Source: Candidatus Nanopelagicales bacterium (GTDB lineage: Bacteria > Actinomycetota > Actinomycetes > S36-B12 > UBA5976). From it: a DNA stretch of 50,639 nt. The notes under the pieces were generated by a model. The model saw only the letters and a list, made by a program, of their open reading frames with translations, did not search any database and had not been told where the DNA came from. Below, piece after piece: positions 37,104-46,547 of this stretch. The translations under genes and the position numbers were made by a program. Within the stretch, counting starts at the first letter, position 1. Each line of letters opens with the position of its first letter. The stretch lies in contig JAOATY010000022.1 of assembly GCA_030157865.1 (NCBI GenBank), forward strand, positions 1 through 50,639, in the 5' to 3' direction.

Positions 37104-38150
37104 ATGACTTCGGTTGCATCCGGCGTAGCTCGCAAAAAGAAAGTAACGCCTAGCGCAATACTTATGCGAGCCTCAATGATCATGATCATTGGAGTTGCCG
37201 TTTATTGGTTAGGCCTGAACCTCACGAGTGATCCTCGTCAATTTGCTCAGGTGACCGTTAACGGTCTTAATAACGGCCTGCTTTATGCGTTGATCGCACT
37301 TGGCTACACATTGGTCTACGGCATCATCGAACTTATTAACTTCGCACATGGCGATCTCTTCATGCTTGGCGCAGTTTTCAGCTTTGCAGTTTTAACTGAA
37401 GCACTAGGTGCAACTGGTCCAAGCGCAACTAATTACGCGCTGCTACTTGTTGTTCTGTTGCTGAGCATGCTCTTCTGTGCATTCATCAACGTGTCAATTG
37501 AAAGATTGGCCTACCGCAGATTGCGTAATGCGCCGCGACTAGCGCCGCTTATTACTGCAGTTGGTATGTCCTTCGTACTTCAGTGGATCGGTCTTAAGTG
37601 GATTGGTTCCAACCCAGTTAACGTAAACACCGTTTTACCTTCAAGTGACTTCGAGGTTGCTGGAGTCGTTATTGCTGTTAAGACGTTGATCATCTTTGCA
37701 GTGACAATTCCATTGTTGATCGTCTTGGCTTTCATCGTTAATAAGACTCGTCGTGGTCGTGCCATGCGTGCAACAGCACAGGATAAAGATGCTTCCCGTC
37801 TAATGGGTATTGACGTTAACCAGACGATTACCTTTACATTTGCTATCGCAGGTGCCGCTGCAGGTGCTGCTGGTTTGATGTGGGCACAAACAACTGGAAC
37901 GGTGGCATACAACCTTGGATTCCAGCTCGGCTTGGTTGCTTTCACCGCAGCAGTACTTGGTGGCGTAGGAAACCTTTATGGCGCGGTTCTTGGTGGCATC
38001 ATCATCGGTTTGATCCAGAGTTACAACGATGGTTTGGCCATTGGTCCAGGTCAGCGTTGGTCACAGACGATGGTATTTACACTCCTTATTCTTCTAATGG
38101 TCTACCGTCCGGGTGGATTGTTGGGCGAGACAGCACAAGAGAAGGTCTGA
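37104..38150 (+). CDS. livH: Branched-chain amino-acid ABC transporter permease LivH
   Basis: LivH is one of two permease subunits of the importer. The 348-residue protein has eight to nine hydrophobic segments and the family landmarks GLNNGLLYALIALGYTLVYG, IELINFAHGDLFMLGA, and RRGRAMRATAQDKDASRLMGID in the cytoplasmic loop that contacts the ATPase. ATG 37104 follows GAAGGAG by 9 nt. About 150 nt separate it from livK, occupied by two hairpins. It is followed after 1 nt by livM. Confidence 0.93.
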   Translation: MTSVASGVARKKKVTPSAILMRASMIMIIGVAVYWLGLNLTSDPRQFAQVTVNGLNNGLLYALIALGYTLVYGIIELINFAHGDLFMLGAVFSFAVLTEALGATGPSATNYALLLVVLLLSMLFCAFINVSIERLAYRRLRNAPRLAPLITAVGMSFVLQWIGLKWIGSNPVNVNTVLPSSDFEVAGVVIAVKTLIIFAVTIPLLIVLAFIVNKTRRGRAMRATAQDKDASRLMGIDVNQTITFTFAIAGAAAGAAGLMWAQTTGTVAYNLGFQLGLVAFTAAVLGGVGNLYGAVLGGIIIGLIQSYNDGLAIGPGQRWSQTMVFTLLILLMVYRPGGLLGETAQEKV

Positions 38151-38151
38151 C

Positions 38152-39333
38152 ATGTCAAATACTGCTCCAGCACACACAGCTGTTTCCGGCAACCGAAAGT
38201 GGGCCATCGGCTTCACGTCGGTAGTTGCCTTCTTCTTTATCCTTAACAAGTTCATCCTTCCGGAAGCCGGCAGCGGCGTTCAGAAGTTCTTCAATGCTTG
38301 GTTCTCGCTAACCTCAATGGCCGAAATCATGATCTGGATCATTATGGCTCTTGGCCTAAACATCATCGTTGGTTATGCCGGCCTGCTTGATCTTGGTTAC
38401 GTAGCATTCTGGGCCTTGGGTGGCTATGTAGCCGGTTGGTTGATGTCTCCATTCTTTAGCGGACTTAATATCAACTTCTTTGGAAATCCACGTCCAGGTC
38501 TTGAGTTTGGTATTCACTTCCATGTATTCCTGGTGCTGATCCTCGGTGGTGTGTTCACCGCGATTTGGGGTGTCATCATCGGTGGTCCAACACTTCGTCT
38601 GAAGAGTGACTACCTAGCGCTTGTGACACTTGGTTTCGGTGAAATCATTCCGCAGTTCATGCTTAACGGTGCAGACATTGCTGGTTACAACGTGACCAAC
38701 GGTGCTCAAGGTATCGGTGGCTTGGATGATGTCAACCTATTCGGTTACGTCATTGGAACTTTCGCACTTCCTGAAAAGTTCTTGATGGTTTCCTTGATGG
38801 CCGGAGCAATGATCTTCTTCTCAATTCGATTACGTGATGGCCGCTTAGGTCGCGCATGGTTGGCAATTCGTGAAGATGAACTAGCTGCCAGCATGATGGG
38901 TGTTCCACTATGGCGCACCAAGTTCGCTTCTTACGCAATTGGTGCCGTCGGCGGCGGTATCGGTGGCGTTGGATTCGCAATTTTGGTTGGTGGCGTTTAT
39001 GCCGACCGCTTCAACTTCGTTATCTCAATCATCATTCTTGCCATGGTCGTTATGGGTGGCATGGGTAACGTTTGGGGTGTCGTAGTTGGTGCAGTGACAC
39101 TAGCTTGGATCAACTCAGTTGGATTGATCCAGGTTGGCGAACTAGTCAACAATTCATTCGGCACTAACATCAACTTCCCGTCATACCAGTTCTTGCTATT
39201 CGGCTTGCTTCTAGTTCTTATGATGCTCTTCCGTCGTGAAGGTTTCATTCCTGAAGCACGTATCCGCATGGTTATGAATGAAGACAAGGTCGATGAAGAA
39301 GTATCCGACGAGACAAAGATTGCGAGCAAGTAA
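38152..39333 (+). CDS. livM: Branched-chain amino-acid ABC transporter permease LivM
   Basis: LivM is the second permease subunit. The 393-residue protein has about ten hydrophobic segments, with GLNIIVGYAGLLDLGYVAFWALGGY near residue 65, the LRLKSDYLALVTLGFGEI stretch, and the ATPase-coupling loop RDGRLGRAWLAIREDELAASMMG. ATG 38152 lies one base after the livH stop and gives a normal N-terminus; a longer upstream start inside livH is rejected. The C-terminus is a charged D/E/K tail. Confidence 0.93.
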   Translation: MSNTAPAHTAVSGNRKWAIGFTSVVAFFFILNKFILPEAGSGVQKFFNAWFSLTSMAEIMIWIIMALGLNIIVGYAGLLDLGYVAFWALGGYVAGWLMSPFFSGLNINFFGNPRPGLEFGIHFHVFLVLILGGVFTAIWGVIIGGPTLRLKSDYLALVTLGFGEIIPQFMLNGADIAGYNVTNGAQGIGGLDDVNLFGYVIGTFALPEKFLMVSLMAGAMIFFSIRLRDGRLGRAWLAIREDELAASMMGVPLWRTKFASYAIGAVGGGIGGVGFAILVGGVYADRFNFVISIIILAMVVMGGMGNVWGVVVGAVTLAWINSVGLIQVGELVNNSFGTNINFPSYQFLLFGLLLVLMMLFRREGFIPEARIRMVMNEDKVDEEVSDETKIASK

Positions 39334-39335
39334 GT

Positions 39336-40130
39336 ATGAGTCTTGATGGCAGAGCTGTTCTAGATGCTCAAAACATTCGCGTTGAATTCGGTGGCCTAGT
39401 TGCCGTTGATGATGTGTCGTTCACAATTCCAGAAGGGTCAATCGTTTCGCTGATTGGTCCTAACGGTGCGGGAAAGACAACTTTCTTCAACGTCTTGACA
39501 GGTCTTTACAAGCCAACCAGCGGTGCAGTTATTTTTGATAACGCTGAGATCACTGGCGACCCGGTGCATGACATTGCTTCAGGTGGATTGGCACGCACAT
39601 TCCAGAACATTCGCTTGTTCGGTCTTATGACTGCGCAAGAGAATGTAATGGTTGCAATGCACTCCAAGATGAATGCAGGCGTGTTCGCAACCATCTTCCG
39701 CACCAAGAAGCAAAAGGCTGAAGAGGCAGAAGCTCGTCGCTTCGCGCAAGAGCTTCTTGACTACGTAGGCATCGGGGGCGTAACTAATGAATACGCTCGC
39801 AACCTTTCCTACGGTGATCAGCGTCGTCTTGAGGTAGCACGTGCACTTGCGCTGCGACCAAAGGTCCTGCTTCTTGATGAGCCAACAGCTGGTATGAACC
39901 CAAATGAGTCTGCAGCGTTTGTGGACTTCGTTCGCAAGCTAAAGGCGGACAAGGGAATCAGCATCCTGCTTATTGAGCACGACATGAGCGTGGTTATGCA
40001 GGTTTCAGAGCGCATCACAGTTCTTGATCAGGGACAAAAGATCGCCGAAGGATCTCCTGCAGAAATCAAGTCAAACCCACGAGTAATCGAAGCCTACTTA
40101 GGCAAGAGCGGATCGGAGGCGAGCAAGTAA
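39336..40130 (+). CDS. livG: Branched-chain amino-acid ABC transporter ATP-binding protein LivG
   Basis: LivG is one of the two ATPases of the importer. The 264-residue protein has Walker A GPNGAGKTT (about 41-49), the family-specific GGLARTFQNIRLFGLMTAQENV segment, the signature LSYGDQRRLEVARAL (about 155-169), Walker B VLLLDEPTAGMNP and switch histidine in LLIEHDM. The ATG lies 2 nt after livM. It overlaps livF by one base (TAATG). Confidence 0.95.
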   Translation: MSLDGRAVLDAQNIRVEFGGLVAVDDVSFTIPEGSIVSLIGPNGAGKTTFFNVLTGLYKPTSGAVIFDNAEITGDPVHDIASGGLARTFQNIRLFGLMTAQENVMVAMHSKMNAGVFATIFRTKKQKAEEAEARRFAQELLDYVGIGGVTNEYARNLSYGDQRRLEVARALALRPKVLLLDEPTAGMNPNESAAFVDFVRKLKADKGISILLIEHDMSVVMQVSERITVLDQGQKIAEGSPAEIKSNPRVIEAYLGKSGSEASK

Positions 40131-40858
40131 TGGCACGTTTAAACACTCCTGCAATGCTCAAGATCAACGACTTAACAGTTGGCTACGGTGCAATCACAGC
40201 AGTTAAGGGTCTAACCCTTGAGGTTCGTGAAGGCGAAATTGTTTCACTTATCGGTTCCAACGGTGCTGGTAAGTCAACAACTCTTCGTACCGTCAGCGGT
40301 CTGCTTAAGCCAAAGAGTGGAAACATTGAGTTCCTGGGCGAGAAGATTGACGGTATTGCTGGCCATGAAATTGTGGCTAAGGGAATCTGTCACTCACCTG
40401 AAGGACGTCGCATCTTTCCAAAGATGACCGTAGATGAGAATCTTGACCTAGGTGCATACCTTCGTAAGGATGCTGCTGCAGTTAAGGAAACTCGCGATCA
40501 CGTTCTACAGCTATTCCCACGTCTACAAGAGCGAATTAACCAGAAAGCCGGCACCATGTCCGGTGGTGAGCAGCAGATGCTTGCAGTTGGCCGCGCTCTA
40601 ATGGGCAATCCAAAGCTACTTATTTTGGATGAGCCTTCAATGGGTCTGGCACCTGTACTTGTGGATCTAATCTTTGAAACCATCGAAGAGATTCGTAAGT
40701 CCGGCGTAACTATCCTTTTGGTAGAACAGAACGCTTTGGCTGCGCTTCGTATCGCAGACTATGCATACGTTCTTGAATCAGGTCACCTAAAGCTCGAGGG
40801 TGATGGTTCCAAGCTTGCTGACGATCCAGCGATTGCACAGGCTTACCTAGGTGGTTAA
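40130..40858 (+). CDS. livF: Branched-chain amino-acid ABC transporter ATP-binding protein LivF
   Basis: LivF is the second ATPase of the importer. The 242-residue protein has Walker A GSNGAGKSTTLR (about 44-52), ICHSPEGRRIFPKMTVDENL, the signature MSGGEQQMLAVGRAL and Walker B LLILDEPSMGLAP, then LLVEQNALAALRIADYAYVLE, all typical of LivF. It closes the operon, 12 nt before a strong terminator. The five-gene set is complete, so this is a full importer. Confidence 0.95.
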   Translation: MARLNTPAMLKINDLTVGYGAITAVKGLTLEVREGEIVSLIGSNGAGKSTTLRTVSGLLKPKSGNIEFLGEKIDGIAGHEIVAKGICHSPEGRRIFPKMTVDENLDLGAYLRKDAAAVKETRDHVLQLFPRLQERINQKAGTMSGGEQQMLAVGRALMGNPKLLILDEPSMGLAPVLVDLIFETIEEIRKSGVTILLVEQNALAALRIADYAYVLESGHLKLEGDGSKLADDPAIAQAYLGG

Positions 40859-40870
40859 TAACTTCCAATA

Positions 40871-40904
40871 AAAAGAACCCCGCGACATGCGGGGTTCTTT
40901 TTTG
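40871..40904. terminator. Bidirectional Rho-independent terminator between livF and the DUF554 gene
   Basis: A perfect 13-bp stem (AAAAGAACCCCGC 40871-40883, GCGGGGTTCTTTT 40889-40901) with a GACAT loop runs into a U-tract. The A-run on the 5' side gives a U-tract on the other strand too, so it can end both livF and the convergent DUF554 gene. Confidence 0.92.
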
Positions 40905-40915
40905 TTTGAAATCAA

Positions 40916-41641
40916 TTAGGCGACGATTGCAACTAACAGTGGTGCAATTACAAGTGCGGGCAACATATTGCCAACCGGAATTTGTCGGATGTTGAGAAGT
41001 CGCAGTGAAATTCCAAGTATCAAAAGTCCACCCGTTGCGGTCAGCATCAAGACTTGAACTTCGGACATAAAGTTTCCAAGCGCGTAACCCAATGCAGTCA
41101 AACTTCCTTGAAACACCAAAATTGTGAGTGCAGAGGCTGCGACGCCCCAACCAAAGACTGAGGCAAATGCAATCGCTGCAAAGAAGTCCAAAGTTGACTT
41201 AAGAACCAGAATTTCATTTCCGCCACCAAGACCATCTGTTATTGGACCAAGAACTGACATAGCGCCAACGCAGAACAAAAGTGACGCCGCAACGAAGCCC
41301 TCGGTAAACCGGGAAGAACCATCGCTTGAGAATCGAGCCTTAAGCTTTTCGCCAGCGATCTCTAGTCGTTCTTCGATCTGCAAGGCAGTGCCAAGCATTC
41401 CGCCTACGACAATGCTTGCAAGCACGATCAGTATTGGCCAACCGCTTCCCAGGGTCTCACTAAGTAGGGGATCGGTAATAGAGGCACAGGTCAGAACAGC
41501 GATCATTCCTGTGACTAGTCCTAAGCCATCCGTTACAACATCACGAATCTTTTCGTTGAGACGATGTGCAATGAATACACCTAGCGCCGAACCAATAAGT
41601 ACCGCAATGATGTTGATGACAGTTCCCGAACCAATAAACAT
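40916..41641 (-). CDS. DUF554 family membrane protein
   Basis: This 241-residue protein has six to seven hydrophobic segments and the DUF554 (YdfK/YqgA) start GSGTVINIIAVLIGSALGV, the FVAASLLFCVGAMSVLGPI segment and the C-terminal GGLLILGISLRLL. Function is unknown; some members are suggested to be transporters. It follows the thioesterase gene on the same strand by 35 nt and is convergent with livF, sharing its terminator. Confidence 0.85.
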   Translation of the reverse strand: MFIGSGTVINIIAVLIGSALGVFIAHRLNEKIRDVVTDGLGLVTGMIAVLTCASITDPLLSETLGSGWPILIVLASIVVGGMLGTALQIEERLEIAGEKLKARFSSDGSSRFTEGFVAASLLFCVGAMSVLGPITDGLGGGNEILVLKSTLDFFAAIAFASVFGWGVAASALTILVFQGSLTALGYALGNFMSEVQVLMLTATGGLLILGISLRLLNIRQIPVGNMLPALVIAPLLVAIVA

Positions 41642-41676
41642 TTAGTTATTCTCTCAAGATATGAATGGGTTAAGAG

Positions 41677-42084
41677 CTAAGCAAGATCGCGTAGCAGGCA
41701 AGTAAGGCGAGCGGTACAGATTCGCTTGTCGCGCTCGTCTGTAATGACGATTTCGTAAACTGCAATAGTGCGACCAAGGCTTAATGGGGTTGCAGTTCCT
41801 GTTACTTGACCACTGGTAGCGCTGCGATGATGTGTTCCGTTTATGTCGATGCCGACCACGCTGCGGGTAGGTCCAGCATGAAGGTGAGCCCCAACAGAGC
41901 CAAGAGTTTCGGCTAGCGCCATAGAAGCGCCACCATTTAACAAACCAAAGGGCTGAGTGTTGCCTTCGACCGGCATGTGTCCAACAACTTTGTTTGCAGT
42001 GGCGAAACTGACGGTAATTCCCATGCGTTCAGCCATGGCGCCGACCTCAATGTGACTTGCTAGGTTCTTTTGATCGGAACTCAT
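41677..42084 (-). CDS. Hotdog-fold thioesterase, PaaI/YbdB-like
   Basis: The 135-residue protein has the PaaI-type hotdog pattern: VVGHMPVEGNTQPFGLLNGGASMALAETLGS (landmark residues about 33-63; the GLLNGG-x-x-x-x-LAE motif carries the catalytic Glu) followed by the VGIDINGTHHRSATSGQVTGTATPL strands. Such enzymes hydrolyse acyl-CoA thioesters such as phenylacetyl- or dihydroxynaphthoyl-CoA; the substrate is unknown. A thioesterase next to polA is usual in Actinobacteria. Its ATG has a GAGGGG site and is separated from the divergent polA start by only 23 bp. Confidence 0.87.
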   Translation of the reverse strand: MSSDQKNLASHIEVGAMAERMGITVSFATANKVVGHMPVEGNTQPFGLLNGGASMALAETLGSVGAHLHAGPTRSVVGIDINGTHHRSATSGQVTGTATPLSLGRTIAVYEIVITDERDKRICTARLTCLLRDLA

Positions 42085-42095
42085 GGTTACCCCTC

Positions 42096-42107
42096 TAGGA
42101 TCATTAC
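42096..42107 (+). promoter_or_regulatory. Leaderless-type -10 box for polA
   Basis: TAGGAT at 42096-42101 lies 6 nt before the GTG at 42108. On the opposite strand the same bases belong to the short leader of the divergent thioesterase gene. Confidence 0.55.
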
Positions 42108-44846
42108 GTGGTTGCTACTTCTAAGTTTCTCATTTTGGACGGTCACTCGCTTGCCTATCGAGCGTTTCATGGCCTTCCAGTAGAAAACTTTGCAACCAGC
42201 TCAGGCCAGCACACCAATGCCGTTTATGGATTTGTGTCTATGTTGGTCAATGTTCTCAAGGATCAGAAGCCTTCCCATTTGGTCGTTGCATTCGATGTTT
42301 CAAGGCAAACCTTCCGAAGCGAAAGATATCCGGATTACAAGGCAACTAGAGCCAAGTCTCCACCAGAATTCAAAGGCCAAGTCGAGTTAATTAAGCAAGT
42401 TTTGGAATCCTTGAACATCTCCGTGGTAACCGCCGATGGATTCGAAGCAGATGACATTTTGGCAACGCTAGCGAAGAGCTGCGATTTCCCAGTCAGCATT
42501 GTTAGCGGTGATCGCGACTCCTTCCAGTTAATTGATGAGCGAGTGACAATCCTGTACCCGCGCAAGGGCATGTCTGACTTGGTAAACATGACACCGGATG
42601 CAGTATTCGAAAAATACGGAGTTACCCCAAAGCAATACCGATCTTTGGCTGCGTTAGTCGGCGAAAGCAGTGACAACCTTCCGGGTGTTCCAGGAGTAGG
42701 GCCAAAGACTGCAGCAAAGTGGATTGCCGAATTTGGCGACCTGGAAAAGATTCTTGCTGTTGCAGATTCAATCGGTGGCAAAGTGGGCGAAGCACTGCGA
42801 GCAAATCTTGATCAAGTGAAACTCAATTATGAATTGAACCGCCTAGTTGAAGACGCTCCCGTCGACAAAGCGATCGATACCTACGCCAAACGTGAGTACG
42901 ATGCCAGCGTCGTACATGCAACTCTTGATGCACTTGAGTTCTCTGCGCTGCGACCACGCCTGTTTGCTGCCTGGCCAAGTGGCACGGAGCAAATTTCCGA
43001 ATCCAATTCCGCTAAGCCAACGGCTGTCAGTAAATCCAAGGCAGCCAAGGAACCAAGTGAAGGCGCCAAGGGTGTTGCTGTAGCTTCAGGCGAAGGCTTT
43101 GACGTGGTCACCAAGAAAGTTTCCGAATCAGAACTCGCAAAATGGTTAAAGGTAGCAAAGGGGCCGGTTGCACTTTCGGTTTCGGGTCACTGGGGTAGTG
43201 GCTCGGGCCTAGTTGAGGCCATCGCATTTGTTAATGATGCTGGCGAATCAGTTTGGTGTAACCCAACCGAAGGTGGAAAGGCATTAACCGATTGGCTAGC
43301 TGGACCAGCTGAGAAGATTCTGCATGACGCTAAAGGTCCAATGCTTGCTTTCGCTGCGATGGGAACGCCCCTTAACTCGGTAACCTTCGATACCGCTATT
43401 GCTTCTTACTTAGTTTCTCCCGGTGGTCGAAACTTTGAGTTACCAGATTTGGTGATGCGTTACCTCGGGAAATCCTTGGAATCCGATACATCTGACTCCA
43501 GTGCACAACTTTCGATTGATGCATCACTTGATGTGTCAGGGGACGCGCTGGCAAAGGCGGCACGTGCAACGTTAGATCTAAGTGAGTATCTAAAACTTGA
43601 ATTGCAAAAACGTGGTGGCGAGAGTTTGTTCAATCAAGTCGAGATGCCACTAGTTCCGTTACTTGCTGAGATGGAAGCTTTCGGAATTGCAGTTGACGTG
43701 AAAGCGTTAAAGAAACTCGAGAGTAGTTTCGAGACCGACGCTGCCCAGGCGGTTAAACAGGCGCATGATTCAGTCGGCCATGAATTTAATCTAGGTTCGC
43801 CAAAGCAACTTCAAGAAGTTCTCTTCGAAGAACGCGGTCTGCCTAAAACCAAAAAGATTAAGACTGGATACACCACAGATGCCGAATCCCTACTCGGACT
43901 ACTTGCCAAGTTCCCCGATGACGAGTTGCTGACTGCATTACTTAGATATCGCGAAGTTATTAAGCTCAAGCAAACAGTTACTGGTTTGCTTTCTGCCGTT
44001 CAAAGCGATTCTCGAATTCACACCAGTTTCAATCAGATGGTTGCAGCGACGGGTCGACTTTCGAGCACTGAACCAAATCTGCAGAACATTCCAATTAGAA
44101 CTAATGAAGGTTTTGCGATTCGTGGCACGTTCGTCGTTGGCAAGGACTTCGAAACTCTTCTTACTGCCGATTACAGCCAGATCGAGCTTCGGGTAATGGC
44201 CCACCTTTCGAATGATGCAGGTTTAATTGCAGCACTAAAGACTGGTGAAGATTTGCACACAACAGTTGGCTCCCAAGTATTTGGTGTACCGCCTGAGAAA
44301 GTTGATGCGGACATGCGTCGCCAGATCAAAGCAATGTCATATGGTTTGGCCTATGGACTTTCGGCTTACGGCCTGGCTCAGCAATTGGGTATCAGCAATG
44401 ATGCTGCAAAGAATTTGATGAATACATATTTCGAAAGATTTGGGGGCGTTCGCGACTACTTAGCCAATGTTGTAGTCGAGGCCCGCAAGCTTGGTTACAC
44501 GGAGTCGATCATGGGTCGCCGACGCTATCTGCCGGATCTAAATAGCGACAATCGACAGTTGCGTGAAATGGCTGAGCGTATGGCTCTGAACGCTCCAATT
44601 CAAGGTTCAGCTGCAGATCTGGTCAAGGTCGCGATGTTGCAGGTAGATGCGGCATTGAAGGCAGCAGGCGTTAAATCCAGGTTATTGCTCCAGGTTCATG
44701 ATGAATTGGTGGTTGAGGTCGCGAAGGGCGAACTCGAGCAAGTTACCCAGATTGTTGTGCAAAACATGGGTTCAGTAGGGGAATTGTCGGTACCGATGGA
44801 AGTATCCACCGGAATTGGCACTTCCTGGGCCAGTGCAGGCCATTAA
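42108..44846 (+). CDS. polA: DNA polymerase I
   Basis: PolA fills repair gaps and removes RNA primers. The 912-residue protein has an N-terminal 5'-3' exonuclease (FEADDILATLAK, SGDRDSFQLI, VPGVGPKTAAKWI), a middle domain corresponding to the 3'-5' exonuclease but without the DxE residues in the expected strand, so proofreading is probably absent as in other Actinobacteria, and a polymerase domain. Polymerase motifs: A DYSQIELRVMAHL (about 688), B RRQIKAMSYGLAYGLSAYG, C LLQVHDELVVEV (His864 region). The GTG start gives the normal VATSKFLILDGHSLAYRAF N-terminus. Confidence 0.96.
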   Translation: MVATSKFLILDGHSLAYRAFHGLPVENFATSSGQHTNAVYGFVSMLVNVLKDQKPSHLVVAFDVSRQTFRSERYPDYKATRAKSPPEFKGQVELIKQVLESLNISVVTADGFEADDILATLAKSCDFPVSIVSGDRDSFQLIDERVTILYPRKGMSDLVNMTPDAVFEKYGVTPKQYRSLAALVGESSDNLPGVPGVGPKTAAKWIAEFGDLEKILAVADSIGGKVGEALRANLDQVKLNYELNRLVEDAPVDKAIDTYAKREYDASVVHATLDALEFSALRPRLFAAWPSGTEQISESNSAKPTAVSKSKAAKEPSEGAKGVAVASGEGFDVVTKKVSESELAKWLKVAKGPVALSVSGHWGSGSGLVEAIAFVNDAGESVWCNPTEGGKALTDWLAGPAEKILHDAKGPMLAFAAMGTPLNSVTFDTAIASYLVSPGGRNFELPDLVMRYLGKSLESDTSDSSAQLSIDASLDVSGDALAKAARATLDLSEYLKLELQKRGGESLFNQVEMPLVPLLAEMEAFGIAVDVKALKKLESSFETDAAQAVKQAHDSVGHEFNLGSPKQLQEVLFEERGLPKTKKIKTGYTTDAESLLGLLAKFPDDELLTALLRYREVIKLKQTVTGLLSAVQSDSRIHTSFNQMVAATGRLSSTEPNLQNIPIRTNEGFAIRGTFVVGKDFETLLTADYSQIELRVMAHLSNDAGLIAALKTGEDLHTTVGSQVFGVPPEKVDADMRRQIKAMSYGLAYGLSAYGLAQQLGISNDAAKNLMNTYFERFGGVRDYLANVVVEARKLGYTESIMGRRRYLPDLNSDNRQLREMAERMALNAPIQGSAADLVKVAMLQVDAALKAAGVKSRLLLQVHDELVVEVAKGELEQVTQIVVQNMGSVGELSVPMEVSTGIGTSWASAGH

Positions 44847-44872
44847 ACCCATTATTTTCAGGCATATCGGTT

Positions 44873-44901
44873 TTGACCCAGCATTAGCAGGTGCCTATCC
44901 T
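44873..44901 (+). promoter_or_regulatory. rpsA promoter
   Basis: TTGACC (44873-44878), a 17-nt spacer and TATCCT (44896-44901) form the best sigma-70-type promoter in the window. Transcription would start near 44908, giving a leader of about 97 nt before ATG 45005. Confidence 0.7.
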
Positions 44902-45004
44902 TAGAAGGTTGCCATTTGCCCAAGGACAGACCTAGTTCCACGGGATCCGCAAGGAAAGAATGCAACATTGGAACTATATCTATCCGCATCGAGGCAATAA
45001 CTTA

Positions 45005-46456
45005 ATGACTGTCACTTCTGACAAGAGCAATTTCTCCACCGTCGACGATTTCGCATCAGCCGAAGAATTCATGGCCGCAGTCGACGCCACAATTAAGCCA
45101 TTTAACGACGGAGACATCGTCGAAGGCATCGTAGTAAAAGTTAGTCGAGACGAAGTTCTCGTTGACATCGGCTACAAGACCGAAGGAATTATCCCTTCTC
45201 GTGAGCTAAGCATCAAGCACGACATTGATCCCAACGAAGTTGTAACTGTTGGCGATGTTATTGAAGCTCTTGTTCTTCAGAAGGAAGATAAAGAAGGTCA
45301 ACTAATTCTTTCCAAGAAACGCGCACAGTACGAACGCGCTTGGGGATCAATCGAAAAGATCAAGGAAGAAGATGGGGTCGTTACCGGCACCGTCATCGAA
45401 GTCGTCAAGGGCGGCTTGATCATGGACATTGGTCTTCGTGGCTTCTTGCCAGCATCACTTGTTGAAATGCGTCGCGTTCGCGACCTAGCGCCATACATCG
45501 GCAAGCAAATTGAAGCCAAGATCATCGAACTAGACAAGAACCGCAACAACGTTGTGCTTTCACGTCGTGCTTACCTAGAACAGTCACAGAGTGCAGTTCG
45601 TCATGGCTTCTTGAATCAACTTGAAAAGGGACAGATCCGTAAGGGCGTTGTTTCCAGCATCGTTAACTTTGGTGCCTTCGTTGATCTTGGTGGCGTAGAC
45701 GGTCTAGTTCACGTTTCTGAACTTTCATGGGAGCACGTAGATCACCCATCAAAGGTTGTTGAAGTTGGCCAGGAAGTTACCGTTGAAGTTCTAGAAGTAG
45801 ATTTCGATCGCGAACGCGTTTCGCTTTCCTTGAAGTCCACACAGGAAGATCCATGGCAGCACTTCGCTCGCACCCACACAATGGGTCAGGTTGTTCCGGG
45901 TGAAGTAACCAAGTTGGTTCCATTCGGTGCATTCGTTCGCGTTAGTGATGGCATTGAAGGCCTTGTTCACATTTCTGAACTAGCTGGTCGTCACGTTGAA
46001 ATTCCAGAACAGGTTGTTCAGGTTGGCGATTCCACTTTCGTCAAGGTTATTGACATTGACCTTGAGCGTCGTCGCATCTCACTTTCATTGCGTCAGGCAA
46101 ATGAAGATGTTGATGTAGATGAATCTGATTCATTTGATGCTGGTCTTTACGGCATGAATCAGTACGACGAAAACGGAAACTACATTTACCCAGAAGGCTT
46201 CGATCCAGACACCAACGAATGGTTGCCAGGACACGAAGAAAAGAAGGCTGAATGGGAAGCTCAGTATGCAGCTGCTCACGCCAAGTGGGAAGCTCACAAA
46301 CTTGCTGTAGGCGAATCAAAGAAGGCTGATGCTGCAGCTAACGCTGACGCAGAAGTACCAACTTCTTACTCTGGTGAATCTACATCTGAAGGAACTCTGG
46401 CAGATGATGCTGGACTTCAGGCACTTAGATCAGAATTGGCCGACAAAGCCGAATAA
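45005..46456 (+). CDS. rpsA: 30S ribosomal protein S1
   Basis: S1 helps the ribosome bind mRNA. The 483-residue protein has four S1 domains, as is normal in Actinobacteria (about 36-105, 121-187, 208-276 and 293-362; landmarks GDIVEGIVVKV, GVVTGTVIEVVKGG, GVVSSIVNFGAFVDLGG, GEVTKLVPFGAFVRV), then a long acidic A/K/E-rich tail. ATG 45005 is chosen because homologues begin just before DFASAEEFMAAVDATI; an upstream in-frame ATG at 44960 with an AAGGAAAG site would add 15 residues unlike other S1 proteins. A terminator follows closely. Confidence 0.95.
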   Translation: MTVTSDKSNFSTVDDFASAEEFMAAVDATIKPFNDGDIVEGIVVKVSRDEVLVDIGYKTEGIIPSRELSIKHDIDPNEVVTVGDVIEALVLQKEDKEGQLILSKKRAQYERAWGSIEKIKEEDGVVTGTVIEVVKGGLIMDIGLRGFLPASLVEMRRVRDLAPYIGKQIEAKIIELDKNRNNVVLSRRAYLEQSQSAVRHGFLNQLEKGQIRKGVVSSIVNFGAFVDLGGVDGLVHVSELSWEHVDHPSKVVEVGQEVTVEVLEVDFDRERVSLSLKSTQEDPWQHFARTHTMGQVVPGEVTKLVPFGAFVRVSDGIEGLVHISELAGRHVEIPEQVVQVGDSTFVKVIDIDLERRRISLSLRQANEDVDVDESDSFDAGLYGMNQYDENGNYIYPEGFDPDTNEWLPGHEEKKAEWEAQYAAAHAKWEAHKLAVGESKKADAAANADAEVPTSYSGESTSEGTLADDAGLQALRSELADKAE

Positions 46457-46468
46457 TTCAAACTAGAT

Positions 46469-46506
46469 AAAGCGGCTGCCATTATTTTGGCAGCCGCTTT
46501 TCTTTT
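46469..46506 (+). terminator. Rho-independent terminator after rpsA
   Basis: A perfect 13-bp stem (AAAGCGGCTGCCA 46469-46481, TGGCAGCCGCTTT 46488-46500) with a TTATTT loop is followed by TCTTTT, 12 nt after the rpsA stop codon. Confidence 0.92.
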
Positions 46507-46535
46507 GGGATAGCCAGATACTGGAAACCAGCGAA

Positions 46536-46547
46536 TAGGGTGGGAAT
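46536..46547 (+). promoter_or_regulatory. Leaderless-type -10 box for coaE
   Basis: TAGGGT at 46536-46541 is 6 nt before the GTG at 46548. It follows the rpsA terminator, so coaE needs its own promoter. A GGGA next to the start could also act as a poorly spaced ribosome-binding site. Confidence 0.5.
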
